Translations under genes and position numbers: made by a program
Source: Clostridiales bacterium
GTDB taxonomy: Bacteria; Bacillota; Clostridia; Lachnospirales; Lachnospiraceae
Direction of reading: 5' to 3'
Assembly (NCBI GenBank): GCA_012512995.1
Contig: JAAZDA010000397.1
Location: forward strand, 1 to 6,826
DNA length: 6,826 nucleotides
In this document: positions 1-4,888 of the stretch, in pieces
How positions within the stretch are numbered: the first letter of the stretch is position 1
Layout: each line of letters starts with the position of its first letter
The notes under the pieces: model-generated
The model's database searches: none
What the model was told of the DNA's origin: nothing
The model's input: only the letters and a program-made list of their open reading frames with translations

Positions 1-97
1 TTATAGCACCAATCTTGTGTAATCACAATTTATTCTTGTAGACTGCCGCTGATACCGTCTGGATTGTGCTTTTCCTTTCTTTTTGTTCCCTTTAATT
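1..97. other. Non-maff2 flank, possible end of an integrated element
   Basis: Seen: read on the minus strand, the Maff2 reading frame is typical as far as Met50-Ala51, then runs into Asn and a stop. The A/T-rich sequence beyond it does not resume a Maff2-like frame. No complete gene is visible in these bases. One minus-strand frame encodes a short Lys/Arg-rich tail ending in a stop at 3-1, and a plus-strand frame is open from the edge to a stop at 39-41. I recognise neither. Inference: this may be the terminal sequence of a mobile element inserted in maff2, or a rearranged or misassembled end. The exact boundary is uncertain by several bases. Confidence 0.35.
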
Positions 98-250
98 AGC
101 CATGAACTGCTTCATGCCCTGGGACTTTGCGCCGGGGTTATCGTTGCCGTAGCCCTCAAGCAGATTGATTGCACCCCAGATGCCAAGACCTGCGCCCAGA
201 GCGATAACGAGAGTCTGAAGAACGGTTACTGCGCTATTGAAAAATGCCAT
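92..250 (-). CDS. maff2: Maff2 family small membrane protein, apparently C-terminally truncated
   Basis: This 52-aa protein starts MAFFNSAVTVLQTLVIALGA and continues through a Gly-rich hydrophobic helix (about residues 7-31) to a polar stretch containing GYGNDNPGAKSQGMKQ. That pattern is the Maff2 family, small membrane proteins encoded just before the channel genes of Tn1549-like ICEs; their exact function is not established. The start is an ATG eight bases after AGGAGG (259-264). Known family members, as I recall them, continue after Met-Ala with a Gly-rich second hydrophobic segment to about 60-70 residues. Here the frame ends at Asn52 exactly at that point, so the second membrane segment is missing. 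Either it is a broken gene interrupted by an insertion or it is a short natural variant. The gene follows an intrinsic terminator with no room for an obvious promoter, so expression probably needs readthrough. Confidence 0.8.
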   Translation of the reverse strand: MAFFNSAVTVLQTLVIALGAGLGIWGAINLLEGYGNDNPGAKSQGMKQFMAN

Positions 251-258
251 AATATTTT

Positions 259-264
259 CCTCCT
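259..264 (-). promoter_or_regulatory. Ribosome binding site of maff2
   Basis: On the minus strand AGGAGG is followed by an eight-base A/T spacer and the ATG at 250. It fixes the start of a gene that is only 52 codons long and supports it being a genuinely translated small gene. Confidence 0.8.
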
Positions 265-283
265 AAAATTTGAAATTGTTTTG

Positions 284-334
284 AGAATAGAAAAAGCCCT
301 CCGTACTACCGGCATCAAAACCGGACGGAAGGCT
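284..334 (-). terminator. Rho-independent terminator after the XRE regulator
   Basis: On the minus strand AGCCTTCCGT pairs with ACGGAGGGCT (one G-U pair). Above a four-base bulge, CCGG pairs with CCGG around an eight-base TTTTGATG loop. The stem is followed at once by a T-rich tract (TTTTTCTATTCT). The base of the stem touches the TAA stop codon of the upstream regulator gene (336-334). The maff2 start lies only about 34 bases past the T-tract. Confidence 0.85.
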
Positions 335-726
335 TAGTTTACGAGAATCTTTTCAAGGAACTCCTCGACGGTTATCACGCCAAGTTTCTGTTCCATTCTG
401 CTTCTTGCATATTCAGTTTCACAATCATATATATCACCACCACCTTTCATAAGAAACAGCCAATACATTGACTGCAACAAATCTTCACGAGAAGCACAGA
501 TTGTCGGTGAAAAAACGACAGGTGAAACCTTCAGAACCTCTGCGAGTTTCGCTGTGGTTTCTGCATTAGGGGTTCGAGCGTTTTTCTCATACTGAGCAAT
601 ACGGACATCCGCTGTTTTCTCGGAATACCCCATCAAGAGTCCAAGCTCTTTCTGGGTAAGGCGGCGAAATCGTCTAACGAACTTCAATCGCTGCCCAATA
701 GAGGTATCCGTGATCCACCAAGTCAT
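334..726 (-). CDS. XRE-family helix-turn-helix transcriptional regulator
   Basis: This 130-aa protein carries an XRE/Cro-C1 type DNA-binding domain at about residues 9-73: IGQRLKFVRRFRRLTQKELG, the recognition region around SEKTADVRIAQYEKNARTP, and a closing helix (AKLAEVLKVSP). Such domains bind operator DNA as dimers and usually repress. The remaining 55 residues are short, carry no recognisable sensor domain, and end in a hydrophobic and charged helix that could support dimerisation. The ATG follows GAGGTG by eight bases, starting 5 bp beyond the stop of the upstream 106-aa gene, so the two are co-transcribed. Placement after the coupling protein and before the channel genes suggests a regulator of ICE transfer, but its target cannot be read from this sequence. 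The gene ends directly in an intrinsic terminator. Confidence 0.85.
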   Translation of the reverse strand: MTWWITDTSIGQRLKFVRRFRRLTQKELGLLMGYSEKTADVRIAQYEKNARTPNAETTAKLAEVLKVSPVVFSPTICASREDLLQSMYWLFLMKGGGDIYDCETEYARSRMEQKLGVITVEEFLEKILVN

Positions 727-731
727 TTTTT

Positions 732-1052
732 TTACACCTCGCTTTCTGCAAATTCTCGATATACAACCTCATTTTTTGCTCTGCGCTTGCCTACGGCTTC
801 ACTGGGAGCAAGGTCAGGGTAGGTTGCCTGCACTTTCTGTCTGCTTCTGCGGACAGTTTCAAACCCCGGAAAGCTGCGTCTATCCAGTTCCTTCAAAAAC
901 ACAGGAACCGTCATGGCATGAATGTCGATGCCACGCAGACCGGAATAGTGTTCCAGTACCATCAGGTACAAATGATTGTCGGTATTTCTTGCCTTGTGGT
1001 CGTGTTCCAAGATGTTCTTAACCAGGGCAGATACCGTTTTCAGATTTTCCAA
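732..1052 (-). CDS. Conserved ICE-type protein of unknown function (106 aa)
   Basis: I do not recognise a named family, although proteins of this kind (starting MENLKTVSALVKNILE) sit beside virD4 in clostridial ICEs and phage-like islands as I recall. It is a soluble, mostly helical protein with no signal peptide or membrane segment. The middle has a basic, motif-like stretch FETVRRSRQKVQATYPDL (about residues 64-81), and the C-terminus (KRRAKNEVVYREFAESE) looks helical and charged. The Arg/Lys-rich centre could contact DNA or RNA, which is inference only. The start is TTG at 1052-1050, six bases after AAGGAGGT; that Shine-Dalgarno overlaps the stop codon of the coupling-protein gene. It is followed by the XRE gene after 5 bp, so the pair may act together. 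Confidence 0.75.
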   Translation of the reverse strand: MENLKTVSALVKNILEHDHKARNTDNHLYLMVLEHYSGLRGIDIHAMTVPVFLKELDRRSFPGFETVRRSRQKVQATYPDLAPSEAVGKRRAKNEVVYREFAESEV

Positions 1053-1058
1053 ACAGAA

Positions 1059-1066
1059 ACCTCCTT
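1059..1066 (-). promoter_or_regulatory. RBS deciding a TTG start (106-aa gene)
   Basis: AAGGAGGT on the minus strand lies six bases before the TTG at 1052. Its first two bases are part of the TAA stop (1067-1065) of the coupling-protein gene, so termination there and initiation of the next gene are physically linked. Confidence 0.75.
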
Positions 1067-2819
1067 AATCCGCATCGACTACCACAAACTCATCACCTGC
1101 CTTGAGCTTCAACCTTCGACTCAGAAACTGCTCAATGTTGAACTCATTTCTCTTATCAAAGTCTGATGTGTACTTATAATTGGGGTGCTGCGTCAGATCG
1201 TACTTGTCAGAAAGAAACGGTCTGACACCACGCAACTGCAAAATACACTTGCTGCCATCCAGAACCGCAAGCTCATCTACGCTCGCAAGGTCTTTGCCTA
1301 ACTTCTGATAATTCAAGCCGTAAGACGGGCTGTTACCTCTGGTGTTGGAGGTGTTGTAGGTGTCGATAGTTTCTTTTCCCAATGCCTGATTCAGTTCTTT
1401 GAGCGTGGTTGGCTCAGAACCACCCAGGAAAATTCGGGAATCCATGTTGCCGATGATGGTATCGGCATTGTCTTTATAAATGGCTTTCAGCTGTGATTGT
1501 GCCTGGAGAACAAGGCAAGCCGATATTTCACGGCTTCGGATTGTCGCTACCAGTTTTTCCAGATTGGGAATCTGACCGATGTTTGCCATCTCATCAATCA
1601 AGCAGCGCACATGAACCGGCAGTCTGCCGCCGTACACATCATCTGCTTTCTCGCACAACAAGTTGAACAGCTGTGTGTAAATCATGGAGATCAAAAAATT
1701 AAAGGTCGCATCCGTATCTGACATAATCAGAAAGAGCGCCGTTTTCTTATCTCCGAGAGTATCCAACTGCAACTCGTCATAGGCAGTCACATCTCTGACC
1801 TCCTGAATATCAAAAGGAGCCAGACGAGCGCCGCAGGAAATCAAAATCGACTTAGCGGTCTTGCCGGCAGCCAGCTTGTATTTTTTATACTGACGGACCG
1901 CAAAGTGATTCGGCTTTTTCTTTTCCAGGGCTTCAAACATCAGATCCACCGGGTTCTGGAACTCCTCATCATCTTCCCGCACCTCCATTGCGTTCAGGAA
2001 CTCAATCAGGGTGGAGAAATTCTGTTCCTCAACCGGAGCTTCATAGTGGATATATCCGATCAAGGCACAGTAGAGCAGCGTTTCCGCCTTCGTCCAGAAC
2101 TCATCACCGGCTTTTCCATCACCCTTTGTGTTGGCAATCAGCGTTGTCACCAGTTTCAGAATGTCTTTTTCTGAATGGATATAGGCAAATGGGTTATAGT
2201 GCATCGACTTCTGAAAGTTGATGGTGTTGAAAATCTTGATGGTGTAGCCATGCTTCAAAAGGGCGTTGCCGCACTCAATCACGATGCTGCCTTTCGGGTC
2301 AGTGACCACATAGGAACTGTGCATCTGGAGAAGGTTTGGCTTCAACCAAAAGCGAGTTTTACCGGAACCCGAACCGCCGATAATCAGAACATTCTTATTT
2401 CGGGCATTGGCAGGATTCTTCGGGCGATTGCTCATCATCAGCCGCTCCGTTTTCGTCAGGATCACATTGTCCTCGAACTTTGGTGCAATAAACGGCTCAA
2501 TATCTTTTGCCGTTCCCCAACGAGCAGAACCGTACTCAACATTGTGTCGGTACTTCTTTGCGTTTTTGCCTTTTAGATAGACAGCCAGCCGAAGTCCTGC
2601 GCCGCAGAGAATACCAATCAGCAAATCCAACGGGTGAAAGCTGGGAAACGGATTGTTCAGGGCTATCGGAAGGGCATGAAAAAAGCTGAGGATTTTCGCA
2701 GATGAATCTGCCCCCTCAGCCAATCTCCATGCTTCTCCTAAATTCGTAGCGAACAACCCTACCAGAAAATACGGTAAATTCAGAATCAGGAGCTTTTTCA
2801 TTTTTCTCTTATCCATCAC
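1065..2819 (-). CDS. virD4: VirD4/TcpA-like type IV coupling protein (conjugative ATPase)
   Basis: This is the membrane-anchored hexameric ATPase that brings the relaxase-bound single strand to the type IV secretion channel. Seen in its 584 residues: two N-terminal hydrophobic segments (about 9-26 and 64-82); the EYGSARWGTAKDIEPF motif (95-110) typical of clostridial ICE coupling proteins; Walker A GGSGSGKT (148-155); TDPKGS (173-178); Walker B CLIDEMANIG (406-415); and the downstream motif SACLVLQAQSQLKAIY. The length is normal for Tn1549-type homologues, and the protein looks intact. The stop of pcfB overlaps the start region in GTGATG: GTG at 2819 has the better-spaced CAGGAG (8 bases), while ATG at 2816 would shorten the protein by one residue. 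This overlap implies translational coupling with PcfB, its likely partner. Confidence 0.95.
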   Translation of the reverse strand: MMDKRKMKKLLILNLPYFLVGLFATNLGEAWRLAEGADSSAKILSFFHALPIALNNPFPSFHPLDLLIGILCGAGLRLAVYLKGKNAKKYRHNVEYGSARWGTAKDIEPFIAPKFEDNVILTKTERLMMSNRPKNPANARNKNVLIIGGSGSGKTRFWLKPNLLQMHSSYVVTDPKGSIVIECGNALLKHGYTIKIFNTINFQKSMHYNPFAYIHSEKDILKLVTTLIANTKGDGKAGDEFWTKAETLLYCALIGYIHYEAPVEEQNFSTLIEFLNAMEVREDDEEFQNPVDLMFEALEKKKPNHFAVRQYKKYKLAAGKTAKSILISCGARLAPFDIQEVRDVTAYDELQLDTLGDKKTALFLIMSDTDATFNFLISMIYTQLFNLLCEKADDVYGGRLPVHVRCLIDEMANIGQIPNLEKLVATIRSREISACLVLQAQSQLKAIYKDNADTIIGNMDSRIFLGGSEPTTLKELNQALGKETIDTYNTSNTRGNSPSYGLNYQKLGKDLASVDELAVLDGSKCILQLRGVRPFLSDKYDLTQHPNYKYTSDFDKRNEFNIEQFLSRRLKLKAGDEFVVVDAD

Positions 2820-3298
2820 AGATCACGCTCCTGTTTCTTCTCTCGAACCTTCTTCGGAATCGCTGCGACAATTTCCTTGAACTTCTTCAGCTGCGCCAGA
2901 ACGCTCGGCTTTTCATTCTTGGTTAATGCCCTTGCCTGATGTTCCTTGCAGATTGCATCCAAAGCATCTGCATCTTTAGAACGGACAAAAACAAGAAACC
3001 GGGGAGGATCAACGGACTTATCTTTTCTTACGGCAAAGTCCACGCCATACTTCTTGGCGAGCTTTTCAAAATCACGGATACTCTCTTTGTCGATCTCAAC
3101 ATTCGTAGCACCCTGATTCTGTCCCAAAAGCTGTTTCACGGATTGCTTTCCATGAACGGCAGGGTCTCGTGCCTTTTTCATCTTCACTTTTTCCCGGTGC
3201 TGCAAATACTTGCGGATACCGGCAATGATAGTGCGCCCCGTCAGCTTGGTTGTGCTGATCGCCAGGTTTACTGTTCTGTTTTCAACTTCTTCCTGCAT
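2816..3298 (-). CDS. pcfB: PcfB family relaxosome accessory protein (DUF3801)
   Basis: This 160-aa protein matches the PcfB/DUF3801 pattern: an N-terminal helical region (MQEEVENRTVNLAISTTKLT), a basic linker (REKVKMKKARDP), then an alpha/beta core from about residue 65 containing VEIDKESIRDFEKLAKKYGV and RFLVFVRSKDADALDAICKEH, and a Lys-rich tail. In plasmid pCF10, PcfB is an accessory factor that helps dock the relaxase-DNA complex onto the coupling protein PcfC. The same role is inferred here, because the gene sits directly before virD4 and its TGA stop overlaps the virD4 start. The start is well supported by AGGAGGTGA (3313-3305) seven bases before the ATG. It is cytoplasmic, with no membrane segment. 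Confidence 0.88.
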   Translation of the reverse strand: MQEEVENRTVNLAISTTKLTGRTIIAGIRKYLQHREKVKMKKARDPAVHGKQSVKQLLGQNQGATNVEIDKESIRDFEKLAKKYGVDFAVRKDKSVDPPRFLVFVRSKDADALDAICKEHQARALTKNEKPSVLAQLKKFKEIVAAIPKKVREKKQERDL

Positions 3299-3334
3299 GA
3301 TTCATCACCTCCTGCAAGCAGTAGAGTGAACAGA

Positions 3335-3646
3335 TTATCGTGCCATATCTCTGTGGTCGTAATACAGATTGCCCTTGGCAACTGCGGCATGGCTGATAAT
3401 CTTGATATTGCCAGCTTTCTGGTTATCCAGAGCCTTCTGATAACCCACATCGCTCAAATACAGGCGATTTCTTTCGCCTTTCCAACCGACAGGCGATTCA
3501 TCGGTCAGCACATCGAAAATAATCATGTGCTTGGTGGCGTCATCAAATCGTGCCAAGTCCATATAGGTATGTCCCTGGTACTCCTTGGCACCATCCTGAA
3601 TCCGCTTTCGCTCCATCAGCTCTCCAATCGTCGAATTTCTTTGCAT
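3335..3646 (-). CDS. Conserved ICE-type protein of unknown function (103 aa)
   Basis: I cannot name the family. The protein is soluble and of mixed charge. Its visible blocks are STIGELMERKRIQDGAKEYQG near the N-terminus, TYMDLARFDDATKHMIIFDV in the middle, and NIKIISHAAVAKGNLYYDHR near the end; the LYLSDVGYQKAL segment suggests a small alpha/beta fold. I chose the ATG at 3646 because AAGGAGGT lies five bases upstream. A longer in-frame start at 3718 would overlap the upstream DUF3846 gene by 62 nt and has no such site. The gene lies 10 bp after the DUF3846 gene and 36 bp before pcfB, inside the DNA-processing cluster. A role in relaxosome assembly or in protecting the incoming strand is possible by position only. 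Confidence 0.75.
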   Translation of the reverse strand: MQRNSTIGELMERKRIQDGAKEYQGHTYMDLARFDDATKHMIIFDVLTDESPVGWKGERNRLYLSDVGYQKALDNQKAGNIKIISHAAVAKGNLYYDHRDMAR

Positions 3647-3650
3647 AAGA

Positions 3651-3658
3651 ACCTCCTT
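3651..3658 (-). promoter_or_regulatory. RBS deciding the start of the 103-aa gene
   Basis: AAGGAGGT on the minus strand overlaps the TAA stop (3659-3657) of the DUF3846 gene and sits five bases before the ATG at 3646. It rules against the longer in-frame start at 3718. Confidence 0.75.
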
Positions 3659-4298
3659 ACAGAACATCTCGGTCAGGGTTACTTTTGTGGGGAACCGAAT
3701 CAGCTTTGACAGGTGCATCTTCTTTCTTCACCATGTCATCCGGCAGGGGAAGCGCCATAATGCTGCGCCCCATGCGTACAAAAGTCTCAGGCTGATGAAA
3801 GTGTTCCTCAAACTGCTTCATCAGTTCCGGGGACAGAGAACAAAAATCATCCTCGCCCAATCCCACAACCAGAAAATCACCGGCGATAATGTCATAAATA
3901 TCGCCGTCATCATCACGCAGCGCACGGTTCAGTTCTTTGCCTACGAGTTTACCTTCGTCGTGCATCACCAGTGCAACCGGCTCATTGAACGGATAAGTTG
4001 CCTCAATATCGCCACCTACGGCTTTCTGCAAATCCTCCAGCTCACAGCCGATCTGCACAGCCTGCGGATACATGAACGGCTTTACCAGCAACACATTCAT
4101 GGTATCTGCCTGTTCTTTCTGAACCTCCCGTTCCTCGGTCGTGCCGAACGCAACACCGGTAAAGTTTTCGGAGTCCAGAATGTACTCCGAATTGTAATAA
4201 GCGGCTCTAACCTGTTCCTCTGCCGCATCGTGAGATTCTGCTTGCACCGTAACCGTTTTCTCCAAGGTTTCGGTGATCTTCACATCGTATTCTTTCAA
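3657..4298 (-). CDS. DpnD/PcfM-like N-terminus fused to DUF3846
   Basis: Two parts are visible in 213 residues. Residues 1-50 (MKEYDVKITETLEKTVTVQA ... NSEYILDSENFTGVAF) match the short DpnD/PcfM-type domain found in ICEs and phages. Residues 67-188 match DUF3846: MNVLLVKPF, EDLQKAVGGDIEATYPF, NRALRDDDGDIYDIIAGDFL and the LSPELMKQFEEHFHQPETF block. Neither part has an established biochemical role; both travel with conjugation and DNA-processing genes. The start codon is TTG at 4298, eight bases after GGAGGT (4312-4307). The internal Met67 has no well-placed ribosome site, so this reads as a true single fusion protein. The last 25 residues are a charged, probably disordered tail. The gene follows a strong terminator with only about 23 bases between T-tract and start, so it depends on readthrough or an unseen overlapping promoter. 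Confidence 0.85.
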   Translation of the reverse strand: MKEYDVKITETLEKTVTVQAESHDAAEEQVRAAYYNSEYILDSENFTGVAFGTTEEREVQKEQADTMNVLLVKPFMYPQAVQIGCELEDLQKAVGGDIEATYPFNEPVALVMHDEGKLVGKELNRALRDDDGDIYDIIAGDFLVVGLGEDDFCSLSPELMKQFEEHFHQPETFVRMGRSIMALPLPDDMVKKEDAPVKADSVPHKSNPDRDVL

Positions 4299-4306
4299 GT
4301 TTCGAT

Positions 4307-4312
4307 ACCTCC
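4307..4312 (-). promoter_or_regulatory. RBS deciding a TTG start (DUF3846 gene)
   Basis: GGAGGT on the minus strand is followed by an eight-base spacer and TTG at 4298. It supports the unusual start codon and shows that the DpnD/PcfM-like N-terminus is translated with the DUF3846 part. Confidence 0.75.
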
Positions 4313-4321
4313 GTTTCTTTG

Positions 4322-4373
4322 GAAATAAGAAAAGCGACCATCCATGAACCTGTTACAGTTCATAAATAGTCGC
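4322..4373 (-). terminator. Strong intrinsic terminator overlapping the 3' end of the acidic-protein gene
   Basis: On the minus strand GCGACTATTTATGAAC (4373-4358) pairs along all 16 bases with GTTCATGGATGGTCGC (4349-4334), three pairs being G-U. The loop has eight bases, and TTTTCTTATTTC follows. The 5' arm encodes the last codons of the 175-aa protein, and its TAA stop lies in the loop. The opposite strand has no T-tract, so the terminator acts on the minus strand only. Confidence 0.88.
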
Positions 4374-4880
4374 ATCCACATCGGCTAAAAGCTCGAACAA
4401 GCAAATATCGTCCAGTTCGCAAATCAGGGAACCCATGTCGAAGAAAATATCGTCCTCGCATTCCACCGTAGTAACCACGCTGCGGTGTTCGTTAAGACAA
4501 ATGGCTTCTTCCTTGTCCATCGTGATCGTAGACATACAGGACACCACATAGAATGTCATATCTTCTGCTAACCACAGCTCCTTGCTCTGAATCGTGCGAA
4601 CTTTTTCATCGCCGCTCATATCTTCTACATAGGACAGAAGCCGCACGGCTCTGCTGTTCAGAAGTACCTTTCCCTGATAGTCGATACCCTCACCAGCAGA
4701 GGACAATACTCGATACTCGCTAATCATCTCGGCATTTTTCTGAAACGACTTTGCCAGAAGCGCAGGAGAAATATCATCGAACTCCTCACTGTAGTTTACG
4801 AGCATATCTACCATATAATCAGGATCGCAAAGGTCGTAGAGTTCTTCCAAAGCGCCCTGAATGTTTTTGGGTGTAAACAT
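4353..4880 (-). CDS. Strongly acidic protein of unknown function (175 aa)
   Basis: I recognise no family. By my count there are about 37 Asp/Glu against about 12 Lys/Arg, so the protein is strongly acidic. Acidic residues are dense in the C-terminal third (VECEDDIFFDMG, ICELDDICLFELLADVDATI). There are six cysteines, not arranged as an obvious metal-binding motif, and no signal peptide or membrane helix. The N-terminus (MFTPKNIQGALEELYDLCDP) looks helical; the middle alternates likely strands (TFYVVSCMSTITM). It follows parB by 8 bp, with AAGGTAAGG six bases before the ATG, so it belongs to the repA-parA-parB transcript. Acidic small proteins on mobile elements can be DNA mimics such as ArdA, but no ArdA motif is visible, so this is speculation. 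The gene ends within a terminator. Confidence 0.75.
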   Translation of the reverse strand: MFTPKNIQGALEELYDLCDPDYMVDMLVNYSEEFDDISPALLAKSFQKNAEMISEYRVLSSAGEGIDYQGKVLLNSRAVRLLSYVEDMSGDEKVRTIQSKELWLAEDMTFYVVSCMSTITMDKEEAICLNEHRSVVTTVECEDDIFFDMGSLICELDDICLFELLADVDATIYEL

Positions 4881-4888
4881 TTTTTACC

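Noticed and set aside
1..102. Minus-strand Lys/Arg-rich frame ending at position 1
   Set aside because: It begins inside maff2 in another frame, has no start or ribosome site of its own, and I recognise no family; too weak to call a gene.
83..337. Plus-strand frame of 84 codons over maff2 and the terminator
   Set aside because: It is antisense to the recognisable Maff2 frame and crosses the terminator hairpin, with no ribosome site.
2814..2819. Possible frameshift between pcfB and virD4
   Set aside because: The TGA/ATG overlap is a normal coupled stop-start with a CAGGAG site before it; both proteins are complete.
2939..3709. Long plus-strand open frame (256 codons)
   Set aside because: It runs antisense to pcfB, the 103-aa gene and the DUF3846 3' end, has no ribosome site, and its translation has no recognisable domain. 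It is a shadow of well-supported minus-strand genes.
3881..3906. Inverted repeat CGGCGATA / TATCGCCG with a 10-base loop
   Set aside because: Arms of eight bases with a loop of this size are expected about once by chance in this length, and the sequence is explained by the conserved GDIYDIIAGD residues of DUF3846.
3687..4328. Plus-strand open frame of 213 codons
   Set aside because: Antisense to the DUF3846 gene, which has clear motifs and a ribosome site; the plus-strand product is Cys/His/Phe-rich noise.
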